Assembly (NCBI GenBank): GCA_002751075.1
Contig: NAOQ01000368.1
Location: forward strand, 53,626 to 67,602
Source: Ichthyophonus hoferi
Lineage: Eukaryota; Opisthokonta; Ichthyosporea; Ichthyophonida; Ichthyophonidae
Direction of reading: 5' to 3'
Length of the DNA stretch: 13,977 nt
Made by a program: the position numbers and the translations under genes. The notes below the pieces were generated by a model that was not told the origin of the DNA, did no database searches, and saw only the letters and a program-made list of their open reading frames with translations. Positions 1 to 8,841 of the stretch are shown in pieces. The stretch's first letter is position 1; every line of letters begins with the position of its first letter.

Positions 1-561
1 GTTAAAACTTAAACCACAGTAAATATTTGCTTGGAAGTTTTATTTATATACTATTTGCATCTTAAAATTATTGTAAAAATTTTAATTGTCTTTTACAAAA
101 AGTATAAAGGGAGTAGTTTTTAATCGGTTTGTATTAGTGATATTTTAATGCACAGTTAGTTAGTTTAGCCAATTATATCGTTCTATGGTAATAGCATTAT
201 ACGGCTGGTTTGTATAGCATTACAATAATAATTGAATATTAATGTGTTGTGTTACACATGCAGAAATTTTAGAAGTTAATAATGGTCATTCAAAATATTA
301 AAAATAATTGCAAGGGTGGACTTCTATATTTATTAGCATGGGAGATTCGGAATGCTCATAGAATAATCGCGAGCCTAGACCCCGTAGCTCATTGGATAAT
401 AAATAATATTGGTTAATTCTGGTTCAAATCAAAACCCAGGGCTATATGCCAATGGAAAGATGATATTTTATTTAAAACTATTTCATTGGTGTATACCAGT
501 TGCAGTCCCGTTTTAAGTTACGTTTATTGGTGCACATACTGATCTTATCATTCTATTCAAG
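1..561. other. AT-rich intergenic region upstream of ZPR1
   Basis: No open frame with exon-like borders or recognisable protein was found on either strand. The stretch contains five scattered CCAAT/ATTGG pentamers (for example at 169, 391 and 409). It also has a short pair of Pol III-like boxes at 385-395 and 421-430, treated as a separate observation. Nothing here looks like the 3' end of an upstream gene, although a long 3' UTR could not be recognised by eye. Confidence 0.6.
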
Positions 562-604
562 CCAATACAAATACGAGTAGCTTTTAATATGCACGTGTAT
601 ATAA
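562..604 (+). promoter_or_regulatory. Candidate ZPR1 core promoter (CCAAT box, E-box, TATA box)
   Basis: A CCAAT pentamer at 562-566 is followed by a CACGTG E-box at 592-597 and a TATATAA element at 598-604. The ZPR1 start codon is at 673. A transcription start about 30 bases after the TATA element would fall near 630, giving a 5' UTR of about 40 bases and placing the CCAAT box about 65 bases upstream of it, the usual distance. A CRE-like ACGTCA lies at about 625. The order and spacing are read from the sequence; promoter function is inferred. Confidence 0.45.
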
Positions 605-672
605 CCTAGCAGGAGGTAATTTACACGTCACATTATCCCTCATCATCTCGTTTTGTCTATTTCTTGGTGAAA

Positions 673-3600
673 ATGGCTGGACCCAATGTTGATAATACCA
701 CTGTTGGTAGTGAGCCCATCTTTGTCGACCTGAGTGCTGACAATGCCGAAACACCCACAGTTCTTAATGCTTTGTGCATGAACTGTGAGGAAATGGTTAG
801 TATGTGAGCAAGATGCAGTTGTTTTCAGTCACTATCATTTGCAACCAATATTACCACACAGTCACTTCTCAGGACTTGTAAAATGCTTCTATTAATTTCA
901 CATATCATATGAATAATACCTACCTACTAACCAGTTTAATTATTGCACTGCTACCAAATATCTCATCTACACTAACAAAAGGTCAGACACGTTATAAACA
1001 CGCTCACACATAAGCTAATATGACCATTTATATTACAATGGGACAACAGCTCGCATATTGTTCCTTAATACCTCCACGCAATTACTTCTTTCTGTATCAT
1101 TATTGACCTCCGCCACTATTGTACCAATATATAAATCTGTGTTTATTTATATTTGCCAAGGAATACTGTTATTTTTCTCTGAAGTCTACTACCAAGTCAT
1201 ATTATTTCCTCCATGTGCCTTGTCTTTCTTCACACTCTCATGTTTTAATCACACACAGGGAAAGAGTAATATTCTTCCCACCAAGATCCCCTATTTTAAG
1301 GAGGTAGTGATTATGGCCTTCGAGTGTGAACACTGTGGATACCGTAACAGGTAACTATTATATTCTATAGAGAGAGATACATGCAGATGACATCTTTTGA
1401 CTATTCATTATCCATTTTATACTATATGTTTACTGGGTACTTGTAGTAGACCTAAACCTGGTATATATATTCACACAGCATATACACTATACACCCAAAC
1501 CCAGAGATTTACTTCCATAGTTGCTTCCTATGTTTCTATCATATGTATGTGTGTCTAATTTATACTGTCTTTCCACGAATCACAGCGAGGTCATTTCAGG
1601 AGGACAAATCCAGCCTAAAGGTGTTAAGGTCGATCTAAAACTGACGTCACAGGAGGTATGTGATTAGTTATTAGCCTCCCCTAAACTGCGCACTGGCATT
1701 GCGTGCTATTTCAAAAACAATACTGTTTTGTCATTGCCTATATTGTATATATTCATGGATTATGATTGGATGCTCTGGGACAGAGAGTGGGCCGTGAGAA
1801 AGATATGAAGATACCCAATGGCATTATGATAGGTTAAGATTATAAAATAACTATAATAGGAAAGGGTAGGGATACCATTGATAGATACATATATATTTAT
1901 TTTAAACTTAGTATCGTCGTCTAGTCTACCAATCAACACCAGAGCTGAAAAATAATACATGTGCATATGAAGGAAATAATAAATAGAAAAGGGCTACTCT
2001 CATTGGTTCACATAAGATTAACGAATTGATTGGGGTTAGGATTTGAATCGCCAGTTTGTCAAGTCACCAAGCTGCACTGGTATGTAGGCCACCTAGATCT
2101 CTCCCTCTCCCTCTCCCTTTCCCTCTCTTTGCGACATATCTATGTTCTATCCTCTCTATAAACCGTCCTTTACTCTCTTTTACCCCCCCTTTATCCACCC
2201 CTTTTCATAGGTTAAATATAACCTGTTTGCACCAGTGCCCAATTTAATTCTTTTTTTAATTGGGTACAGTGCATGTTCCCGAGTTGGAGTTTGAGATTCC
2301 CCCTGGAAGAGGTCAGCTGACTACCATCGAGGTAGGTGATTGGCGTAGAGATCAAGATGGAATGTGCGTCTAAATATAGATATATAGCCAATAGAGTTTT
2401 ATAACTTAAAACGAGTAAACAATGACGGATGGGTGTGTCACACTCCTCTCTCTATTTTGTATTGGTTTAAGTTGAGTGCGTTGCTACGGTTACAGTCGTG
2501 ACCAATGGTATGAAGGGGAATATACGACGTTAAGGGCGTGTGGTTGCCTTGCTAAAATGGTGAATTATGTACTCATGTGATTGTGAAGAGCGGATTGGTT
2601 GATGTTATTAGTTTTCCCTAAAAGGAATCATGGTGACAGTGTGTGCTCAGGCATGCTTTAGCCAATCAGGGAGAGGGATGATATCGGTGTTTGCCAGTAA
2701 GATAACAGGGTGGAAGCTCTAAGAGGGAAGGAGAGAGAGAATAAACCTTAGGGTAGATAGAGTGTATTAAGTATATATATACAGACTACACCAGTGGCCC
2801 ATCTGTGTTACTCACCTCTAAGTCTCTATTCACTTCTTCTCTCTTGCCTTGGTATTCCTCCAGGGTATTTTAACTAATGCTGTTGAAGGCTTGCAATCTG
2901 ATCAGCCCGTGCGTAAGGTAAGTGCTTGCTTATTGGTTGTATAATATAGTATAGTATCTAGTAATTAATATATAATTAGCCCTTAATTAACCTTAGTTAA
3001 TCCCTAATTAACCATTTCCCTTACATGATATAAACAGCTGTATTGCGCATACAAGGCCAATATGTCTATATATAGTAACATACACACATAATATACTTTA
3101 ATGGTTGTGCTTGGTGTTATTATTAAATTAATTGCTGTATTGTATTGGTTATGTTAGATATTAAAATTTAAAATATTCATCAGGTCATGGATCCTGAAAA
3201 TGCCAAGAAGATTGACGATTTTATTGGTAAGCGTACATTTCCGGTTTGCTTCTCCAATCAATTTTTTCTTTTAAAGTTTATTTGCATGATCGTATATACA
3301 TTTATGTGAACTATTACTATTACTATTACCATTCTTTCTCTCTATCAACCACCTCTCACCTTACTAATTAATATAATTACCTAATTACCTACCCAGCTTT
3401 TGGTAACCTAACAGTAATGAACTCATTAACTACTTAACCCACAGACAATCTAAAGGAGCTACTGGCGTTTGATAGACCCTTTACCCTCTCTCTGAACGAC
3501 CCTAGTGGCAACAGCTTTATAGAGAACCCATATCCTACCACATATTATGCCCTTTAGCCACTCATTGTTGTTGATTGTTTTCCTTTTTTGGTTGTTTGTC

Positions 3601-6600
3601 ATGGAAATTTGGGGGGTAGATGTCGAGGAATTAAGGCCGGGAAGGTTAATGCTTAGTATTTTATTGAAAATTATTTTTTGTTTCTGGTATTGATGCCAAG
3701 TATTGATGTTAAAGTATGTAAATACGAATACCATAGATGGGGCTTAAGGTATATATAGTATAGAGTATACAGTGTGCTTGCTACTCGCTGTAGTAGTAGT
3801 TTCTCTCTCTTATACCAAGGTATATAGGATTGCCAGTACCCACTGAATATAAGTGTACGGTGACATAATAGATTCCTTAACCAATGCTCACTCTTGCACC
3901 ACAAGTGGACGTCAATATGACGACTACCAAGTATGATAGGACAGATGCACAGGGTAAATTGCAGTGCCTCCATTATATATATAAGAACTTTTAACATGTT
4001 TATTTCATTGGTTATATAATAATAATAATAATAATAGTAATAATAACTTGTTAACAGATTTATTTCAGTGGCTATATTTATAATAATAACTTTTAACATG
4101 TATATTTCATTGGCTCTAGTTAATATCCCTGTCTTTCTAGTAACCCCTCTATACCAATGGCCTTGTTCTCTCTCTCTCCTTCTCTTTCATCATCATCTGT
4201 ACTGTTATTATGTATTGTATCGTTTCCATTTTTTATACCCTTCTTTTTAACAACCAATTATACCGTGGACATACATACATACATACACACACATATACAT
4301 ACACATATACATTCATACATTCATACATGCATACATTTATACATACATACATACTTACATCCTTCTTTCTTACATATAGCGGCGGCCCTTGGTCTATCTG
4401 CCAGTGAGGGAAGCAAGATAAAGAAGGAACAGTCCGAGAAGTTAAAGAAGAAGGTTATGACGGGTAAGCCACGTTCATATTCCCTATTATTCCCTACTAT
4501 TCCTTACTATTCCCTATTATTCCCTACTATTCCTTACTATTCCCTATTATTCCCTACTATTCCTTACTATTCCCTATTATTCCCTACTATTCCCTATTAT
4601 TCCCTACTATTCCTTACTATTCCCTATTATATGATTGGATGCTCGTTTAATTACTGCATTGATAAGGAGAGCCACACTACTATATTATGATGGTAGGTCC
4701 GCTTTCTCATTACATTTTAATGCAGACTTCCAATTGGGTACCAAAGGAAAGGTCCATTTGGGCGAAAACCTGGTGGCTCAGGATCAAATTGCCGGTATGT
4801 ATCCTATTGATTTGATTGGGCCAGAGCAGAGATTTTTTTGTAAATCTATATTTAATTTTAACTGCTGATTTGGCCAGTGATTTTTTCTTGACTATTTTAA
4901 CCTTATTTTCGATTAGCATCAATAGTTTACTAATATTTTAAGACAGATGTGATTGGCGATAATGGGTATATAGATTAGAAAGATGAGTGTCAAATGGAAG
5001 GAAAGGAGATTTTGAAACAGTGAGCATTGCTAGAAAAATGATTGGCTTCAGGAGGGCTTTTACTGAATAATTTATATTATTGTTTCATGTACTTTGTGAA
5101 GTAGAGGTAGATAGATGTGGTTAGGGTGTATGGGATAGTGAAGGTGAAGGAGAGGGAGGGAGAGGGAGAGGGAGAGGGAGGGAGAGGGAGAGGGAGATAG
5201 ATAATATAGGCCTATACACTGACTATCTTTGCCTCTTACAGCCCAGACCAAACTTGTGGATGGCAAAGAAGAGGTGATGAAGATAGATTCCTACTGCCCT
5301 GGGTGTATGGTAGGTGTCCCTCTCTCTACTGTATATAGATATCCTTATATGGTAAGCATCTCTTTATCTACTATATATATCCTTATATGGTAGGTGTCTC
5401 TCTCTCTACTGTATATAGATATCCTTATATGGTAGGTGTCCCTCTATCTACTGTATATATATATCCTTATAGGATCTTACACCCTCCCCTGTATAAAGTC
5501 TTACATGACGTAATATATACACCCTGTGCACCTGCTTGTGCATTTTATAAGTTATTTATTCACGTAATTGCATTGGTTAGATTTGGGTCGTGGTTAAGGG
5601 TACATACACAGTCAAGGTATTGGTGCTTATAAATAATACAGTATTTCCCATTGGAGAATATAAATAACCTTTATCCAATCACCACTCTCTACAGGCGGAA
5701 TGTGAAGTTCGTATGCACGTGTTAGGTAAGTGAAACCACCCTATTATGGTAATTTTTTTTTTAACTTATTAGGTTACTATTCTATCTATCTCTTGAGTTA
5801 TCTTATACTATTTCTAATTTTTTAATTATTTTATTGATAGGATATTTAGTTGCACTATAATAGATATGGTATAAACAGCCACATAGTCTGGTATTGGTCC
5901 GAGATAGTTGCAGCCAATAGGGTAACGAGGATAGCCAGTCATTATATCCTACCAGTATTTCCTTTTTAGGGGAAGACATACATAGCTTGTATATTTGTCG
6001 CTTTAAGTCATACCAGCGCTATATATGAGCCAATAACCTAACCCACCACCACACTCCTCTCTCTCTCTCCCTCTCCCTTTCCCTCCCACAGACATCCCTT
6101 ACTTCAAAGATGTAGTGATTATGGCTGTGACCTGTGATGCCTGTGGCAATAGAAGTAGCGAAGTCAAAGTTGGAGGTGGCATTGCCTCTAAGGGCCGTAA
6201 GATCACCCTGAAGATCACCTGCACCGATGACCTCAGTCGTGACGTGTTGAAGGTATATGCTTGCTGATAGGCTCCATGTCATGCTTTTAGTACCATCAGT
6301 GACCTCTCATTGGATTTCCTTGGCACCGACACCTTCCTCCCCCTGTACCTTCTATAACACTCCTTGCAATCTCTTTTACTACAGGCTGAGTCTGCCACCA
6401 TTACGATCCCTGAGATTGGATTGGAGCACGCTGAAGGTGTCGATGGGTGCAAGTTTACCACCCTAGAGGGTCTCTTGATTGTGATTAGAGACAGGGTAAG
6501 GAAAGGTTATTGGCTATAGGTCATGAAGGGAGGGGGCGGCGATAGGTTAATACATATAAGTTGATTAAAGATAGCCTCGGGTAGTGTATGATTTGATACC

Positions 6601-7625
6601 AATAGACAGCCTTGGGTACAGTGCCCATATATTTTTATATTTTGAGTTAGGAGGTTTTAACTTATGATAATGCTCAACTAAGAAAAAAAAAGGTCATGGA
6701 GACATTTTATCGAGCCAATAGGGTTTGTATTTTAGAACCTAATATAATATAATGAAATATAATACAGCATGATATCCTATAAGATAGTATGATATAAAAC
6801 CATATAATATAACACAACACCGCATATGTACTAACTATGCTTAATATAGATCACCGTTGACAACCCTTTCTTTGCCGGTGACTCAGCCCCCAATGAGAAT
6901 TCTCGCACAATGAAGACTTTCATTAGTGAGCTCCAGGAGGTAATACTTCTCCGCTAATTCTTATTGGCTATATTTTATTCTCAATTCTCTATTGGCATCT
7001 TTCCCCGCCTCTCCTTTTCTGCCCTTCATATTGGTGGATCTATTTTTTATGTCTTTGTTGCACCAATCAATACCTCCCGTCATAGTCACTATTTCTTCTT
7101 TCTTTATTATCCGGAGTTCTTATTAGACACTAACCGACAATCATAATTTGATTGGATAAGAACACCACGGACTTTTTAGATTTAAACCATTTCTGAAGTT
7201 AACTTACCCACATTTGACCACCAGTCTTTCTGATCCAATCAACATATTTAGCTATATATATTTGCCTATCATTAACTCATTTCTTGTTCTTCCCCAGGTG
7301 ATTGACGGAAAGAGATATGCTACTTTCATTATGGATGATCCCTCAGCCAATAGCTACATCCAAAACCTTTATGCCCCTGACCCCGATCCAGAGATGATCA
7401 TCGAGGTAGGTTATAGTAAAGGATAGTGATTGGTAGAGATATAAATACACCAATGGTGGGCTATAGTAAAGGATAGTAATTGGTAAAGATATACGTACAC
7501 ACCAATAGAGACGTGTTTCCCATCTAACTTGAACCAATCACGTATAGGATTACGAAAGAAGCCACGAACAAAATGAAGAATTAGGTCTGAACGACATGGT
7601 CACTGAAGGTTATGAGAAGAAATGA
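673..7625 (+). CDS. ZPR1: Zinc finger protein ZPR1, 18 coding exons, 476 aa
   Basis: Exons: 673-795, 1259-1350, 1586-1655, 2040-2079, 2270-2331, 2864-2917, 3184-3226, 3445-3529, 3892-3953, 4380-4463, 4726-4794, 5242-5309, 5695-5725, 6092-6252, 6385-6495, 6850-6939, 7298-7405, 7548-7625. All join in phase to 1431 nt (476 aa plus stop; human ZPR1 is 459 aa, from memory). The protein has two copies of the family unit, a C4 zinc knuckle followed by a beta-rich domain. Finger 1 is C35-x2-C38...C64-x2-C67 and finger 2 is C280-x2-C283...C309-x2-C312, both with a 25-residue gap. Each unit carries the family motif: DPSGNSFIENP at 180-190 and DDPSANSYIQN at 428-438. The tail has the conserved ELGLNDM motif (462-468). 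ZPR1 proteins bind eEF1A and are needed for its biogenesis, and in animals they also associate with SMN complexes and shuttle between cytoplasm and nucleus. The start at 673 (AAAATGG) is the first ATG after the promoter. Exons 4 (40 nt) and 13 (31 nt) are very short. All introns are GT-AG except intron 8. Confidence 0.95.
3530..3891 (+). other. U12-type AT-AC intron (ZPR1 intron 8)
   Basis: The donor is ATATCCTACC, close to the minor-spliceosome consensus ATATCCTTT. The branch site TTCCTTAAC at 3873-3881 matches the U12 consensus, and the intron ends in AC at 3890-3891, 11 bases after the branch adenosine. Splicing here joins ...IENP to LAPQV and restores the conserved ENPxAP motif of ZPR1. 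No GT-AG alternative gives that reading. The intron is 362 nt and of phase 2. Confidence 0.92.
3986..4118 (+). repeat. Three diverged ~32-bp direct repeats separated by AAT microsatellite
   Basis: Copies at 3986-4017, 4045-4077 and 4088-4118 share the core AACTTTTAACATGTTTATTT followed by CATTGGTTATAT or CATTGGCTCT. They are separated by (AAT)n-like tracts (about 4018-4044 and 4078-4087). The array lies in ZPR1 intron 9 and carries an ATTGG pentamer in copies 1 and 3. It looks like a local tandem duplication with microsatellite expansion. Confidence 0.75.
4266..4372 (+). repeat. Imperfect (ACAT)n/(AC)n microsatellite
   Basis: ZPR1 intron 9 contains about 105 bases of ACAT, ACAC and TTCATACA units ending just before the exon 10 acceptor at 4378-4379. 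The open frame across it (a Tyr-Ile-His-Thr repeat) is a by-product of the repeat and not a coding sequence. Confidence 0.85.
4481..4630 (+). repeat. Minisatellite of 15 decamers in ordered ABC pattern (ZPR1 intron 10)
   Basis: Fifteen 10-base units run without a gap. Unit A is TCCCTATTAT, B is TCCCTACTAT and C is TCCTTACTAT. Their order is ABC ABC ABC AB ABC A, a 30-bp higher-order repeat with one missing C unit. Because 30 is a multiple of 3, the array stays open in the exon 10 reading frame and encodes a repeated YSLLFPTIPY if the intron is retained. A stop follows at about 4688-4690, before the acceptor. Confidence 0.95.
5146..5197 (+). repeat. 52-base homopurine mirror repeat
   Basis: An uninterrupted purine run near the end of ZPR1 intron 11 is built from GGGA and GAGGGA units. 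The order of G-runs (3,3,1,3,1,3,1,3,3) is a mirror palindrome, the classical H-DNA arrangement, and the four or more GGG runs could also form a G-quadruplex. It lies 44 bases before the exon 12 acceptor, with the purine strand being the transcribed-sense strand. Confidence 0.85.
5307..5470 (+). repeat. Four tandem copies of the exon 12 5' splice site
   Basis: Units 5307-5348 (42 bp), 5349-5386 (38 bp), 5387-5428 (42 bp) and 5429-5470 (42 bp) each begin ATG|GTAGGTGTC or, in unit 2, ATG|GTAAGCATC, and each ends TATCCTTAT. The first ATG is the true end of ZPR1 exon 12, so the repeat has copied the exon-intron junction itself. Candidate donors lie at 5310, 5352, 5390 and 5432. Confidence 0.92.
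7407..7506 (+). repeat. Two tandem 50-bp units in ZPR1 intron 17
   Basis: TTATAGTAAAGGATAG at 7411 recurs as CTATAGTAAAGGATAG at 7461, giving a period of 50. Each unit contains ATTGGT and, downstream, ACCAAT, a 6-base inverted repeat that could form a hairpin. The second unit differs from the first at several positions, so the duplication is not brand new. Confidence 0.8.
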
Positions 7626-8031
7626 TTGGCTGAACCTTAGAGGATGTCCTTTTTTGATTGGCTCATCAAGAAGGGCGGATAGGATATCAACATATTCCTT
7701 TACTTATCTATTGGATTGTTAATTGTGAGATAAAAGAGGTTAGGCCAATGATCAAGCAGGGATAAAAGAGTAACTCACTATTGCCTGGTATCTATTAGTG
7801 TATATAGACCAATAATCATGTTTTAACATTTTTATTTTTCTCCAGTCCAATGAATGCACTCTTACAGTATATGAGATAGGTTACAAGGCTTACTCAATCC
7901 AGTTAGATTATTTTAGTTATTTTAGTGTAGCCAATTGCTACAAAGCTATGATATCCAACCAATCCCAACTGGTGTGAGAAAGGTGGGGTACACTATATGC
8001 CAATAGTCGCGTGCTTGTAGCCGACTGGCTT

Positions 8032-8037
8032 AATAAA
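8032..8037 (+). terminator. ZPR1 polyadenylation signal AATAAA
   Basis: This is the first canonical AATAAA after the ZPR1 stop (7623-7625). A GT-rich stretch (TGTGTATGTATGTGTGTAT, about 8062-8080) begins some 25-30 bases later, matching the usual downstream element. The 3' UTR would be about 430 bases. No nearer AATAAA exists; a non-canonical earlier signal cannot be excluded. Confidence 0.6.
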
Positions 8038-8450
8038 GAATGTTCTCGGGCCTATTATATATGTGTATGTATGTGTGTATATCCTGCCTGCTGCCTATAT
8101 ACACTGATGTATGTTAAGATAGGTGAGGATAATAATAGCTTGAATCTTAATATAGATGTACATGGTATCTATAGGAGCGTGCACGTATATATATAGCATA
8201 CAGTATTAAGTTCATGAGTATATTGGCTTATGTGTATACATATATAGGTAGATTTGCATGTTTGTATGCAAGCATATATATATACGTATATATACGTGTA
8301 TATCAAATGCTACTGTGTTTCATTTATAATTTAAAGACCATTATAAACCAACCTAATCAGTTAATTAAATCTTTTAATCACCTCGAACTTTCCCTAATAT
8401 GAAAGTCCACTGTATTGTATTGATCTCACTTTCTTTTAAATGCATTCCAG

Positions 8451-8730
8451 TGGCTGGTGATAATACAAGATTAATGGCCTTTAGATATCATCCTATGATT
8501 ATAAGCCAGTAAGTAGAGGTGGCGGATAATGGCCATGGTTACGGTGGGTTCATATAGCTGCCTTAATACTGGTCCTACCACATTTAATTGGTTGAATAAA
8601 ATAACTAGCCAATTAGATGCCCACAATAGCATATGTATTGGATGATTAAGAACATGCTAACCAATCCCAGTCATTCCCTTGCATACTTTATATACAATGA
8701 CTCCAATCACTGGAGAGACACAAAGCTAAA
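8451..8730 (+). other. Two exon-like segments with matching phase, unassigned
   Basis: Segment 8451-8508 follows a pyrimidine-rich CATTCCAG acceptor and precedes GTAAGTA. Segment 8671-8730 follows TGCTAACCAATCCCAG (branch-like plus acceptor) and precedes GTAAGTT. In one shared frame they read through (AGDNTRLMAFRYHPMIIS, then HHSLAYFIYNDSNHWRDTKL). I recognise no family. They could be spliced 3' UTR exons of ZPR1, part of a small unknown gene, or chance. Confidence 0.2.
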
Positions 8731-8829
8731 GTAAGTTTCCAGCAACGATACTACCATATATAGCCTGATATCTCACTACTTATTGGACATATATATATAT
8801 GATACATATAATGGCCAATCAGATAAATA

Positions 8830-8835
8830 TTTATT
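8830..8835 (-). terminator. PSMB3 polyadenylation signal AATAAA
   Basis: On the - strand AATAAA starts only six bases after the PSMB3 stop codon (8844-8842). Cleavage 10-30 bases further on would give a 3' UTR of only about 20-40 bases. A TATGTAT/TATATGT-rich stretch follows (about 8780-8812). Confidence 0.55.
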
Positions 8836-8841
8836 TGACGA

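Larger units (their letters stand above)
7626..8841. other. Intergenic region between convergent ZPR1 and PSMB3
   Basis: About 1.2 kb between the two stop codons holds the ZPR1 3' UTR, its likely polyadenylation site near 8032, and dense CCAAT/ATTGG pentamers. The one immediately at 7626 overlaps the ZPR1 stop context (TGATTGGCT). TATATA and TATG microsatellites lie at about 8056-8085 and 8271-8302. No recognisable protein is encoded. Exon-like segments at 8071-8122, 8451-8508 and 8671-8730 are described separately. Confidence 0.6.

Noticed and set aside
385-430. tRNA gene
   Set aside because: A- and B-box-like sequences are present, but spacing is too short and no cloverleaf stems can be drawn.
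1058-1354. 98-codon open frame starting at 1058
   Set aside because: Only its end (1259-1350) is coding, as ZPR1 exon 2. The rest is intron 1.
4481-4630. CRISPR-like array
   Set aside because: Units are contiguous decamers without spacers, in a eukaryotic intron.
4157-4690. 177-codon open frame with YIHT and YSLLFPTIPY repeats
   Set aside because: It runs through ZPR1 intron 9 microsatellite, exon 10 and the intron 10 minisatellite. Only 4380-4463 is coding, as shown by flanking splice sites and phase.
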